Shown here piece after piece: positions 8,748 to 17,697 of a stretch of DNA of 64,000 bases; within the stretch, counting starts at the first letter, position 1, and each line of letters begins with the position of its first letter. The notes under the pieces were generated by a model that did no database searches, had not been told where the DNA came from, and saw only the letters and a list, made by a program, of their open reading frames with translations. The stretch is taken from positions 62,001-126,000 of the forward strand of contig CAWDCE010000007.1 in the NCBI GenBank assembly GCA_963800725.1, given 5' to 3'. A program made the translations under genes and the position numbers. This DNA is from Bog-473 sp963800725. GTDB taxonomy: Bacteria > Actinomycetota > Acidimicrobiia > Acidimicrobiales > RAAP-2.

Positions 8748-9505
8748 GGCAACAGCCGACTGATGGCACACGCCGCGCCGAATCCGTTGTCGATGCCGAC
8801 CACGGTCACGCCCGATGCACAACCCGAGAGCATGGTCAAGAGGGCGGTGACGCCTTCGAAGGCGGCGCCGTAGCCGGTGCTGGTCGGCACCGCCACCACC
8901 GGGGCCGGGGTCAGCCCCCCGACCACCGAGGCCAGCGCACCCTCCATGCCGGCGATCACCACGACCGCCGAGGCCATCACGAGCCGGTCGACCTCGGCGA
9001 GGAGGCGGTGCAGTCCCGCCACCCCGCAGTCGACCAAGAGGTCGGGGGCGAAACCGAGCGCACGGAGCACCGCGGTGCATTCGGTGGCGACGGCGAGGTC
9101 GGCGGTGCCCGCGGTGATCACCACCACGGCGCCGTCTCTTTCGGGCGCGGGGCGCAGCGACACGGTGTGGCACGGGTCGGTGCCCGTGATCTCGCCGGCA
9201 CCGAAGCCGAGTGACTCGGTGGCCGCCGACGTGGCCTTGACCTGGGCCTCGTTGGCCCGGGTCAACAGCACCGGGCCGTTGGTGGCCCCCAAGAGCTCGC
9301 TCACGATCAAGGCGCATTGTTCGGGGGTCTTTCCCGGCCCGTAGACCGCTTCGGCCATGCCCTGGCGCAGGTCGCGGTGGTGGTCGACCCGGGCAAATCC
9401 GAGATCGGCGTAGGGGAGGCGGCGGAGTTGGCGCACGGCGTCGTCGGGTGGGCACTGGCCCGAAGCGACCTGATCGATCAGCGAGCGGAGCGAGGAAGGG
9501 TCCAT
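8744..9505 (-). CDS. larB: LarB, NaAD carboxylase/hydrolase of NPN cofactor synthesis
   Basis: This 253-residue protein is homologous to AIR carboxylase (PurE-like). Its N-terminal region has YADLGFARVDHHRDLRQGMA and the PurE-like core runs from GAVVVITAGTADLAVATEC through DCGVAGLHRLLAE to VPTSTGYGAAFEG. LarB carboxylates and hydrolyses nicotinic acid adenine dinucleotide, the first step toward the nickel-pincer cofactor. ATG 9505 was chosen over an upstream GTG at 9547 because a -10-like GATAGT lies 6 nt upstream and because 9547 would lie inside divergent pheA. It is first in the operon with larC. Confidence 0.93.
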   Translation of the reverse strand: MDPSSLRSLIDQVASGQCPPDDAVRQLRRLPYADLGFARVDHHRDLRQGMAEAVYGPGKTPEQCALIVSELLGATNGPVLLTRANEAQVKATSAATESLGFGAGEITGTDPCHTVSLRPAPERDGAVVVITAGTADLAVATECTAVLRALGFAPDLLVDCGVAGLHRLLAEVDRLVMASAVVVIAGMEGALASVVGGLTPAPVVAVPTSTGYGAAFEGVTALLTMLSGCASGVTVVGIDNGFGAACAISRLLP

Positions 9506-9511
9506 GGCCTC

Positions 9512-9530
9512 ACTATCCTGCCTGAGGGTG
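9512..9530. promoter_or_regulatory. Overlapping divergent -10 boxes for larB and pheA
   Basis: On the plus strand TATCCT (9514-9519) is 8 nt before the pheA GTG at 9528. On the minus strand GATAGT (9517-9512) is 6 nt before the larB ATG at 9505. The two hexamers share four base pairs, so one element could drive both leaderless transcripts. Confidence 0.4.
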
Positions 9531-10563
9531 AACCCTCCCGCGACCACAGTCGCCTATTTCGGGCCCGACGCCACCTTCACCCACGAGGCGCTCATGACCC
9601 AGCCCGACCTCGCGGGGGCCGATCTGCACCCAGAATCGACCATCACCGCCGTCCTCGAGGCCGTGGCCAGCGGGCAGGCCGAGCTCGGCTTCGTCCCGAT
9701 CGAAAACGCCATCGAGGGGACCGTCAGCGCCACCATCGACGGGTTGATCTTCGACGTGGACCTCTATATCCAGCGCGAGGTGGTCCTCGATATCCACCTG
9801 CACCTCATGGCGCGCCCGGGCACCGGGATCGACGACGTGCGCCAGGTCTCGTCCTATCCGCACGCCCTGGCCCAGTGCCAGAAGTTCTTGGCTCACCGCC
9901 TCCCGACGGCCGAGCAGCGCGCCGCGAACTCGACCGCCGACGCGGCGGCGCGTCCTCGGGGAATCGAACTCGAGCGACGGGGCGGCCATCGCGCCGCGCC
10001 TGGCCGCGGAGCGCTACGGGCTGTCCATCTTGGCCGAGGACGTCGAGGACCATCCCGAGAACCAGACGCGTTTCGTCGCGGTGGCCCGCGACCGGGTGCC
10101 GGGTCCGACGGGGCATGACAAGACCTCCATCGTGTGTTTCCAGCGCGCCGACCACCCCGGAAGCCTGCACGGGATCCTGGGCCAGTTCGCGGCGCGCAAC
10201 ATCAACTTGTCCAAGCTCGAGTCGCGGCCGAGCAAGCAGGGCCTCGGCGACTACTGCTTCGTGATCGACATGCGCGGCCACCTCGGTGACGAAGTGATCG
10301 CCGATTGCCTGCGTGATCTCCACGTCGGCCTGGCCGGGGTGAAGTTCTTGGGCTCGTATCCGGCCGGGGGCGACCATGGCGTGGCCGTGCGCCGCGAGGC
10401 CGATGCGGCCTGGCAGGCGGCCGACGGGTGGCTGCGCGGGCTGCGGGCCACGATTATCGACAGCCCCGTCGTAGGGGCCACGCACTCTGGACCCCGCGGT
10501 CTCACGGAGCCGGATTGCGCTGGGTCGCAGCCACACCGAGGGTGCGCGGGAGGCGGGGTGTGA
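9528..10563 (+). CDS. pheA: Prephenate dehydratase with ACT domain, one frameshift
   Basis: The catalytic domain starts TTVAYFGPDATFTHEA and contains GFVPIENAIEGTVSATID and SSYPHALAQCQKFL. The conserved catalytic ENQTRFVAVAR follows, then an ACT domain with the phenylalanine-binding LESRPS. The enzyme converts prephenate to phenylpyruvate and is feedback-inhibited by phenylalanine. The frame changes near 9950 (after NSTADAA): one extra base, then VLGESNSSDGAAIAPRLAAE is readable in the next frame. GTG 9528 fits a leaderless promoter; ATG 9504 is an alternative. The last 62 nt overlap the convergent MFS gene. Confidence 0.88.
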
Positions 10564-11890
10564 GCACGAGGGCCAAGACGCCGACCAGTGCCGCGGCGGC
10601 GAAGGCCAGCGCCACGCCGGCAGAGACCGGATGGCCCGAGCGCGTGAGGGCGGCCACGGCGGCCCCACCGACCCCGACCCCGAGCGCGGTCCCAAGCACG
10701 TCGGCCAGATTGAGCGAGGCCGAGGCCCAACCCTCTCGCCCCGACGGCGCGGCGTGCAGCATCATCAAAGAGATGGGCGAATAAGAGAGCCCCATTCCGA
10801 GTCCCGCCACCGTCCAGGCCGCGAAGGCGACGCCGAGCGGAACGCCGGTCCGCACGAAGAGCTCCATGCCACCAATGCCCACCAAGATGGCGGCCAGACC
10901 GCACCCGACCAGGCGCCGCCCCTCGATCCGTTCGTTCAGATGGGCCTGGACCCACGAACCTGTGGTCCACGCGAGCGTCGAGGCCGTCACGACCGCGCCG
11001 GCCACCAAGGTGGAGTGGTGGCGCACCGTGGTGATGGACAAGGTGACGTAGGCGTCGGCACCGAAGAACGCGAACGTCAGCAGCCCGCGGCTGAGGATCG
11101 TCGTCGCCAGTCCCGGTCGCGCCGACAAGGTGCCGGGGGGCAGGAGCCGGCGCAGTGAGGGCAGGCCGACCAGCGCGCCGGCCGCGGCGAGGACCAGGGC
11201 CAACCACAGCTGGTGTTGGCTCAGTGCGGCGAGTACCAGCGCGGCGGCAACGGCGGTGCGGATGCCGTCGCTGACCCGGTGCTCGATCGCTGAGCGCTGG
11301 TCGGGCCGTCCAAGTTTCACGAGGGCAGGTAGGGCGAGTGGGCCCGCCACGGCGACGAGCGGGAGCAGCCCCAAAAAGACCCAGCGCCAGCCGAAGAGAT
11401 GGGCCACGGCCGCAGCTAAGGCGGGTCCGAGAATGCCAGGGATCACCCAGGCCGTCGAGAGCACGGCCATCATGCGGGGGCGCAATCCCTCGGGCAGGCT
11501 GCGTCCGATGGCGACGTAGGCCACAGCGGGGACCGCCCCGGCGCCGAAGCCCTGGAGGGCCCGACCCAGTACCAGCACCGCCATGGTCGGCGCCGTCCCC
11601 GCCACCACGAGTCCAGCCCCGAAGCACCCGAGGCCAATGACGTAGGGACGGGCCGGTCCGTGGCGGTCGGCGTCGCGCCCGGCCACCACGATCCCGATCA
11701 AAGAACCGAGCATGAAGGCGCTGAACACCCAGCCATAGAGGGCGAGTCCTCCGAGGTCACGCGCCACCACCGGCATCACGGTGATCACGGCGAGGGCTTC
11801 TGACGCGATGAAGGTGATCGTCAGCACCAGACCGATCGTCAGGCCACGGCGAGCCGGGACCCACAAGCCGTCTTTTTGTCCGTCATCCAC
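10502..11890 (-). CDS. MFS transporter (drug-efflux DHA2-like)
   Basis: This 462-residue, very hydrophobic protein has about 12-14 transmembrane segments. The MFS signature is in FMLGSLIGIVVAGRDADRHG (loop 2-3), and RALQGFGAGAVPAVAYVAIG is the motif-C-like segment of proton-antiport exporters. It probably exports a small lipophilic compound; the substrate is unknown. The start was set at GTG 11890, 7 nt after a TAACCT box. The same frame stays open far upstream (to 13306), but that is antisense to the amidohydrolase and is a shadow. The 3' end overlaps pheA by 62 nt. Confidence 0.85.
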   Translation of the reverse strand: MDDGQKDGLWVPARRGLTIGLVLTITFIASEALAVITVMPVVARDLGGLALYGWVFSAFMLGSLIGIVVAGRDADRHGPARPYVIGLGCFGAGLVVAGTAPTMAVLVLGRALQGFGAGAVPAVAYVAIGRSLPEGLRPRMMAVLSTAWVIPGILGPALAAAVAHLFGWRWVFLGLLPLVAVAGPLALPALVKLGRPDQRSAIEHRVSDGIRTAVAAALVLAALSQHQLWLALVLAAAGALVGLPSLRRLLPPGTLSARPGLATTILSRGLLTFAFFGADAYVTLSITTVRHHSTLVAGAVVTASTLAWTTGSWVQAHLNERIEGRRLVGCGLAAILVGIGGMELFVRTGVPLGVAFAAWTVAGLGMGLSYSPISLMMLHAAPSGREGWASASLNLADVLGTALGVGVGGAAVAALTRSGHPVSAGVALAFAAAALVGVLALVLTPRLPRTLGVAATQRNPAP

Positions 11891-11903
11891 CCGCGTGAGG
11901 TTA
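11890..11903 (-). promoter_or_regulatory. Leaderless -10 box for the MFS gene
   Basis: TAACCT on the minus strand (plus-strand AGGTTA at 11898-11903) sits 7 nt before the GTG start at 11890, with no Shine-Dalgarno. Confidence 0.4.
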
Positions 11904-11950
11904 AGAGGTTGTGCGCCCGAACCGCTGGTACTGTGCGCTGGGGAGGGTAA

Positions 11951-13099
11951 ATGACCCAGCAGATGATCGATGTCGACCAGCATCTCTTCGAGTCGCGCCG
12001 GACCTGGGTGGATCACATCGAACCGCAGTGGCGCGACGATGCCTTGCGCATCGAGGACGACGCCCAGGGGTGGCCCTGGCTGACCTGGCGGGGTGCGAAA
12101 CTCTCGCCGATCGAGATCCCGTTCCCCGAGCGATCGGCCGACATCGGTCGGGACCGGTTGCTCCGGGTCAGTGGGGCACGAGCACCGTTCACTTTCGAGG
12201 ACGTCGTGCCTCGCGCCTATCGAGAGTCCGCACCCCGCCTCGAGCTGCTCGACGAATTCGACATCGCGTCCGCCGTCCTCTTCCCCAACTTCGGGCTCTT
12301 GTGGGAGAAGATGCTGGCCGAGGACCGCGACGCGCAACGGGCCAACGCGCGGGCCTACAACCGCGCCATGGTCGACGCCGTGAGTGACGGCGACGGTCGT
12401 CTCTTCGGTGTGGCGCACCTGGTCTTGCATGACCCGGCGTGGGCGGTCGAGGAGATCCGCCGGGTGGCCGCCCAAGGGGTCCGCCTCGCCATGGTCGCCC
12501 CCGCACCGGTCAACGACAAGCCGCTCTCGCATAGCGACTTCGACCCGGTGTGGGCCGCCTTCAGCGAGCACGATGTTGCTCCCGTGTTTCATGTCTCGGG
12601 ATTCGAGAGTCCGCTGCATCCGGCGTGGCACCAAGGCGAACTCGAGACCGGCGAGAACCTCTTCGACTCCATCTTCTTGTGGTTGGCCCCTGCCGTCGCG
12701 CTCGCCGACCTGATCTTGCACGGGATACTCGAGCGGTTTCCACGGCTGCGTGTCGGTGTGGTCGAGCTCACCGCGAGCTGGGTGCCGAGCTTCTTGCTCC
12801 ACATCGACGGCGCTTCGGATTTCTACGCACTGCGCCACGGCTCGCCCTACCGCCCATTGGCCCTGCGGCCCTCTGAGTATTTCCTCCGTCAGGTCAAGGT
12901 CGCAGCACTGCCCTACGAGATGCCGAACCGCCTGGTCCCCAAAGTCGGTGAAGGGACTTTCATGGTGGGCAGCGACTGGCCGCACGCCGAAGGTGTGGCC
13001 GATCCACGGGTCGCAGCCGAGCGCGCCGCCCAGGGCTTGAGCGAGTCGGCGACCGCCGGTCTGCTCAGTGCCAACGCACAGTGGCTGCTCGGACAATGA
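11951..13099 (+). CDS. Amidohydrolase family 2 (metal-dependent hydrolase/decarboxylase)
   Basis: This 382-residue protein begins MIDVDQHLFE (the DxH metal-ligand motif) and ends with GTFMVGSDWPHAEG, carrying the late Asp. This is the amidohydrolase-2 pattern shared with ACMSD and gamma-resorcylate decarboxylase. HVSGFESPLHPAW supplies the central His. Family members hydrolyse or decarboxylate aromatic or amide compounds; the substrate is unknown. GGGGAGGG precedes ATG 11951, a normal ribosome-binding site. The two VOC genes follow, which suggests a small catabolic unit for an aromatic or xenobiotic compound. Confidence 0.85.
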   Translation: MTQQMIDVDQHLFESRRTWVDHIEPQWRDDALRIEDDAQGWPWLTWRGAKLSPIEIPFPERSADIGRDRLLRVSGARAPFTFEDVVPRAYRESAPRLELLDEFDIASAVLFPNFGLLWEKMLAEDRDAQRANARAYNRAMVDAVSDGDGRLFGVAHLVLHDPAWAVEEIRRVAAQGVRLAMVAPAPVNDKPLSHSDFDPVWAAFSEHDVAPVFHVSGFESPLHPAWHQGELETGENLFDSIFLWLAPAVALADLILHGILERFPRLRVGVVELTASWVPSFLLHIDGASDFYALRHGSPYRPLALRPSEYFLRQVKVAALPYEMPNRLVPKVGEGTFMVGSDWPHAEGVADPRVAAERAAQGLSESATAGLLSANAQWLLGQ

Positions 13100-13139
13100 C
13101 CGAGCGGCGGGGCGACCGGCTGGTCGCGACGCAGCGCTG

Positions 13140-13529
13140 ATGGGCGTCACCGGCATGGCCAACTTGGCGGTCAAGGTGGCCGATCTCGAAGCGGCCTGTG
13201 CGTGGTACAAGGACGCGGGCGCCGACGTCACCGACCCGATCGAGTGGGAGAACGGGCGCCGGGCCGACGTGACGCTCGGTTGGTTGCACCTGACGCTGTT
13301 CACCAAGGCTATCTACGAGGATGCGGCCGACCTGCCCGACGAGGGGTTCTTGCACCCAGCCCTCTTTGTCAGCGACCTCGACGAAGAGTTGTCGCGCCAT
13401 CAGGTGCTGTGGGGACCGAGAGTGGTCTCGGGCACCTTCGGTGTCAGGAGGATCGCCTTTGTCGAAGCGCCCGGGGGCATGCGCCTCGAATTCATGGAGC
13501 AGATCGAGCAGCCGGCGGTGCAGCCATGA
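13140..13529 (+). CDS. VOC-superfamily (glyoxalase-like) protein 1
   Basis: This 129-residue protein has the paired beta-alpha-beta-beta-beta modules of vicinal-oxygen-chelate proteins: NLAVKVADLEAACAWYKDAG at the start and PALFVSDLDEELSR then IAFVEAPGGMRLEFMEQ at the end. The final Glu is the usual metal ligand. It could be a dioxygenase, isomerase or glutathione-independent lyase; the activity is unknown. Its stop overlaps the start of the second VOC gene by 4 bp, and it follows the amidohydrolase closely. Confidence 0.8.
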   Translation: MGVTGMANLAVKVADLEAACAWYKDAGADVTDPIEWENGRRADVTLGWLHLTLFTKAIYEDAADLPDEGFLHPALFVSDLDEELSRHQVLWGPRVVSGTFGVRRIAFVEAPGGMRLEFMEQIEQPAVQP

Positions 13530-13889
13530 AGGTGGTGCGCGTCCAGCACGTGAGCGTGAACTGCGAAGGCGAACTTGAGGCCACCAAGAAGTTCTACGCC
13601 GACCTCTTCGAGGCGCCCGAGTTGCCCCGACCCGTGATCCCGGGCATCGCTGGCGCCTGGCTCGCGCTCGGCGACGCGGCAACTCCATCTGGTCGATGCC
13701 CCGCCGTCGCCCGAGCCGATCGACCGGGCCGCCGACCATTGGTGCATCGAAGTCACCGACCTCGATGCCGCCCGGGCCGAGTTGGAGCGATCCGGCATCG
13801 CCTACGAAGAGGGCGCACAGGGCCCGGTCGTCCAGATCTGGATCCACGACCCCGCCGGACGGGTCATCGAGCTCCAACAAGCGCGCTGA
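13526..13889 (+). CDS. VOC-superfamily (glyoxalase-like) protein 2, one frameshift
   Basis: It starts at ATG 13526 with MKVVRVQHVSVNCEGELEAT. The first frame reads to LALGDA, then one extra G at about 13678-13679 shifts the frame. Removing it gives LALGDAQLHLVDAPP and, further on, DHWCIEVTDLDAARAELE and IHDPAGRVIELQQAR, ending at TGA 13887-13889. Both VOC modules are then complete (about 120 residues). The break falls in a GG run and is probably an assembly indel. It forms a likely heterodimer or paired activity with the preceding VOC protein. Confidence 0.72.
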
Positions 13890-14819
13890 GTGAAGATCTG
13901 CGTCATCGCCGGTTGGGCGCGCAGTGGTTCGAGTCTCCTGGCCAAGATGCTGGGCCAGTACGAGGCGACGTTCGACGCCGGTGAGTTGATCCAGTGGTGG
14001 ATGGCCACCACCACCAAAGGGTGGCGATGCGGTTGTGGCGCAGAAGTCGTCGACTGTGCGGTGTGGTCCGCGGTGCTGGCCGCCGTGCCCCCGTCACCGC
14101 ATATTGGTCAGGTGCACAAGTCCTTCACGACCGAGGGCGTCGTGCAGCGATTTCGAGACCTCCCCGACATCTGGTGGCAGCAACTCGGCGGACGCTCGGC
14201 CAAGGTGGAGGCGTCACGCCGGGTCCTCGGCGCCATCTATCACTCGATCCAATCGGTCACCGGCGCGCGAGTGGTGGTGGACAGCTCGAAGTCGCCGGCG
14301 TGGGTCGAGCTGGCCCAGAGCCTCGGTGATTGCGATGTGCGCGTCGTCCACCTGGTGCGCGACCCACGCGCCACCGCGTACTCCCACTCGCGGATGCGGG
14401 GTACACCATCGGGTATCGACGGTCACCACATGCGACAGATTGGTACGGCGACCAGCGCGATGTATTGGGCCGTCAACCATGGGACGCTGGCCACCGCCAC
14501 CAGGCGGTCAGTCGGCCGGGAGCGGTACTTTCGGGTGCACTACGAGGACCTCATGGATTCACCGCGGTCCACCGTGGAAGGCATCATGGAGTTCTTGGAC
14601 GAGCCCACGTCGAACGGACCGTTCATCGACGAGCACGCTTTGACCATGGCCCCGACCCATAACCTGGCCGGCAACGCCATGCGTTTCGATTCCGGCCGGG
14701 TTCGCTTGGTGCCCGACGATCAATGGTCGAGCGAGCTCCCACGCTCGACCCGGGTGGTGACGATGGCCATTGCGGGTTCGATCATGCCGCTACTCGGTCC
14801 GAAGCCGACACTTCGCTGA
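13890..14819 (+). CDS. Sulfotransferase family protein
   Basis: This 309-residue protein starts at GTG 13890 directly after the VOC2 stop. The PAPS 5'-phosphosulfate loop is VIAGWARSGSSLLAKML (residues 5-21). The 3'-phosphate motif is VVHLVRDPRATAYSHSRMR (about 152-170). A CGCGAEVVDCAVW segment is typical of actinobacterial sulfotransferases. It should transfer sulfate from PAPS to a hydroxyl of a lipid, glycan or small metabolite; the acceptor is unknown. It is the last gene before the minus-strand tRNA. Confidence 0.85.
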   Translation: MKICVIAGWARSGSSLLAKMLGQYEATFDAGELIQWWMATTTKGWRCGCGAEVVDCAVWSAVLAAVPPSPHIGQVHKSFTTEGVVQRFRDLPDIWWQQLGGRSAKVEASRRVLGAIYHSIQSVTGARVVVDSSKSPAWVELAQSLGDCDVRVVHLVRDPRATAYSHSRMRGTPSGIDGHHMRQIGTATSAMYWAVNHGTLATATRRSVGRERYFRVHYEDLMDSPRSTVEGIMEFLDEPTSNGPFIDEHALTMAPTHNLAGNAMRFDSGRVRLVPDDQWSSELPRSTRVVTMAIAGSIMPLLGPKPTLR

Positions 14820-14820
14820 G

Positions 14821-14905
14821 CGGAGGGAGTGGGATTCGAACCCACGGAGGCTTGCACCTCACAGCTTTTCAAGAGCTGCGCATTCGTCCACTCTGCCATC
14901 CCTCC
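14821..14905 (-). tRNA. tRNA-Ser (anticodon TGA)
   Basis: On the minus strand a class II tRNA of 85 nt folds cleanly. The acceptor GGAGGGA pairs with TCCCTCC, followed by discriminator G. The anticodon arm is CAGCT-CTTGAAA-AGCTG with anticodon TGA, there is a long variable arm, and the T-arm is GTGGG-TTCGAAT-CCCAC. CCA is not encoded. A TAGCAT -10 box lies 9 nt upstream (14915-14920). Confidence 0.95.
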
Positions 14906-14936
14906 AGGCCGCTCATGCTAGGGGAGCCGCACCACT

Positions 14937-14956
14937 TGACGCGCCAGTTCGCGTCA
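14937..14956 (-). terminator. Hairpin downstream of typA
   Basis: TGACGCG (14937-14943) and CGCGTCA (14950-14956) form a perfect 7-bp stem with a 6-nt loop, 14 nt past the typA stop. No T-run follows, so intrinsic termination is only a possibility. Confidence 0.4.
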
Positions 14957-14970
14957 CTTCGCCGGCGACC

Positions 14971-16805
14971 TTAGGAGTGGTGATCGCGGTTTCGACTGCG
15001 GGTTCGTCCGCGCACGGCCTGGTCGAGCACGACCTTGCGCAGCCGCACCACTTTGGGTGTGACCTCAACGCACTCGTCATCGGCGATGAACTCGAGCGCA
15101 TGCTCGAGGGAGAAGTTGAGGGCGGGGGTCAGGCGCTCGAACTCCTCGGCGGTGGCCGAACGGATGTTGTTGAGCTTCTTTTCCTTGGTGGGGTTCACGT
15201 CCATCTCTTCTTGGCGGGCGTTCTCGCCAATGACCATCCCCTCGTAGACCTCTTCGGCGGGTCCGACGATCATGGTGCCGCGCTCTTGGAGATTCATCAG
15301 TGCGAACGTGGTGGTCATGCCGCGGCGGTCGGCCACCATCGAGCCGTTGCGACGGGTCTTGAGCTCGCCGTGCCATGGCTCCCACCCGTCGAAGATGTGG
15401 TGGAGGATTCCCGTGCCGCGGGTTTCGGTGAGGAACTCGGTGCGAAAACCGATCAACCCACGAGCGGGCACCCGGTAGTCGAGGCGGACCCATCCCGTGC
15501 CGTGATTGACCATTTCGGTCATGGTCCCCTTGCGCAGAGCCAGGAGTTGGGTAACCACTCCGAGATAGTCGTCGGGGACATCGACCGAGACGCGCTCGAC
15601 CGGCTCGTAGGTCTTGCCGTCGATTTCGCGCGTCACCACCTGTGGTTTGCCGACCGTCATCTCGAAGCCCTCGCGCCGCATTGTCTCGACCAGCACCGCC
15701 AGTTGGAGCTCGCCGCGCCCGAGCACCTCCCACAAGTCAGGTCGGTCGGTCGGCTCGACCCGGATCGCCACGTTGCCAATGAGTTCGGTATCGAGGCGCG
15801 CCTTGAGCAGGCGCGCCGTCAGCTTGGTCCCGTCTTGACCCGAGAGCGGCGAGGTGTTGATGCCGATCGTCATGGCCAAGCTCGGTTCGTCGACCGTGAT
15901 GGCCGGAAGGGCGACCGGGTCATCCGCGTCGGCCAGCGTCTCGCCAATGGTGACCTCGGCGAGACCGGCCACCGAGACGATCTCGCCGGGGCCGGCCGAC
16001 TCGGCGGGGACCTGCTCGAGCGATTCGGTGACGTACATCTCGGTGATCTTGGATTTCTCGAAGGTCCCGTCGAGTTTGCACCACGACACCGTGGAGCCCT
16101 TGACGAGTTCCCCGTTGTGGATACGGCAGATGGCGAGGCGGCCGAGATAGGGCGACGCGCTCGAGGTTGCAGACGAGGGCCTGGGTTTTGGCGGTTTCGT
16201 CGAATTCCGGAGCGGGGATGTGGTCGATGATGGCCTGGAAGAGCGGAAAGACATTCTCGCCCTCGACGCCCTTTTTCGTAGAGACCCACCCGGCGCAGCG
16301 CGTTGGCATAGAGGATCGGGAAGTCGATCTGGTGTTCATCGGCGTCGAGGTCCAAGAAGAGCTCTTCGACCTGGTTGACGACTTCGTCGATCCGGGCGTC
16401 GGCCCGGTCGACCTTGTTGATGACCAGGACAACCGGCAGTCGTGCCTCGAGCGTCTTGCGCAACACGAAACGGGTCTGGGGCAGCGGGCCCTCAGAGGCG
16501 TCCACCAGCAAGAGGACACCATCGACCATGTTGAGCCCCCGCTCGACCTCACCACCGAAGTCAGCGTGACCGGGGGTGTCGATGACGTTCATCTTCACCC
16601 CACCCCAGCGCACCGCGGTGTTCTTGGCCAAGATGGTGATGCCCTTCTCGCGTTCGAGGTCGCCCGAGTCCATGACCCGGTCGGTCATCTCTTGGTGGGC
16701 GCCGAAGGCGCCGGTTTGGCGCAACATGGCGTCGACCAGGGTCGTCTTGCCGTGGTCGACGTGGGCCACGATGGCTACGTTGCGAATGTCATCTCGTGTC
16801 TGCAT
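14971..16805 (-). CDS. typA: TypA/BipA ribosome-associated GTPase, two frameshifts
   Basis: It begins MQTRDDIRNVAIVAHVDHGK at ATG 16805, with G1 AHVDHGKTTL, G3 DTPGHADF and G4 NKVD. The C-terminal half has the BipA-specific WVRLDYRVPARGLIGFRTEF and RNGSMVADRRGMTTTFALMN. BipA is a translational GTPase that binds the ribosome under stress and helps 50S assembly. The reading crosses three frames: near 16270 (after LRRVGLYEKG) and near 16160 (after QALVCNLE), each equal to one extra base. The total of about 611 codons is normal for TypA, so these are probably assembly errors in a housekeeping gene. Confidence 0.9.
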
Positions 16806-16839
16806 GGGGGTGACAACGATAGGCCAGGTCGGAGGGTCC

Positions 16840-17697
16840 TCATGCCGCAGCCCCTGATGCACCGTCTTGATTGGCCCGTTTCGCCTTCAAATAGGCCAAT
16901 GTGGCGGCCACCGTCTCGACCCCTTGGGCCAGCGTGACGTGGTTTACCTCAGTGCTGACCACGTGGCCCGAATCGGGCCACCACCCGACGATTCGCCCAG
17001 GGGGGAAGGGGTCGTTGGTTCGTAGGGACTCGATCAGGGCCACCACGGCGAGCTCTGAGCCGATACTCGCACGCCGCGGCCCGTTCAACACCACCAGGTG
17101 GACCGAGACCGCATCTCCTCGTCCATTCGTGCTTTGCGCACGGACCTCGGCCCGGCTCCGCAGCGCCAAGAGTGACGTGCGGGGGCTGTCCCACCAGTGA
17201 TCTCGGCCGATGACGGGGGCCGCAGCGAAGGCGGTCCAATCGAGCCCGGACCACAGGCGCGTGGCCCAGGTCACGGCGTCGGCTCGCACCGACGCGATGG
17301 CGGCGGCACCGAGTCCCGCCAACCACGCGTCCATCGACGACGCACCACGTTCCCCGCGGCGGTGGCGATTGATGGCCTGGCCAATGGCCGCATCCACCGC
17401 GCCGATCGGTGTCGACGCCTTCCCCGCCAGCATGGTTCGCACACCCGCCACACCGAGGCCACGTCGCGCCGTGGCGGCCGACCAGACGAACGGTGCGTCG
17501 TCTTGTACCGACGCTGCGCCTGAGAGCGCGACCTTGACCAGATGATCGGTGAGGCGGAACGGCCCGAACCCCGAGGACTCAGCGGCCAAGGTGCAGACCT
17601 GACTGCCCAGATGTTCGACCTCGCGGCGCGAGACCAGACAGTGATCACGCCGCAATGGGCGCAAGAGCGCATCGGTGAGGCCTGCGGCATCGCTCAC
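16840..17697 (-). CDS. Unknown protein, degenerate PD-(D/E)XK-like paralogue B
   Basis: This 285-residue protein is not recognised with certainty. It starts at GTG 17697, overlapping the stop of the preceding gene by 4 bp. Its C-terminal part (VHLVVLNGPRRASIGSEL, then VVALIESLRTNDPFPPGRIV and WWPDSG) can be lined up by eye with the C-terminal part of that upstream gene, so the two look like diverged copies of one domain. The layout resembles the late half of PD-(D/E)XK nuclease-like domains, but no ExK motif remains. It is either an inactive nuclease-fold protein or something new. Confidence 0.5.
   Translation of the reverse strand: MSDAAGLTDALLRPLRRDHCLVSRREVEHLGSQVCTLAAESSGFGPFRLTDHLVKVALSGAASVQDDAPFVWSAATARRGLGVAGVRTMLAGKASTPIGAVDAAIGQAINRHRRGERGASSMDAWLAGLGAAAIASVRADAVTWATRLWSGLDWTAFAAAPVIGRDHWWDSPRTSLLALRSRAEVRAQSTNGRGDAVSVHLVVLNGPRRASIGSELAVVALIESLRTNDPFPPGRIVGWWPDSGHVVSTEVNHVTLAQGVETVAATLAYLKAKRANQDGASGAAA

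Noticed and set aside
8748..9455. Minus-strand extension of larC to 636 residues
   Set aside because: The extra N-terminus is Arg/Pro/Gly-rich shadow sequence antiphase to larB; LarC begins at ATG 8747.
11891..13306. Very long minus-strand open frame extending the MFS protein upstream to 934 residues
   Set aside because: The extension is antisense to a clear amidohydrolase, contains no family features, and a -10 box marks GTG 11890 as the start.
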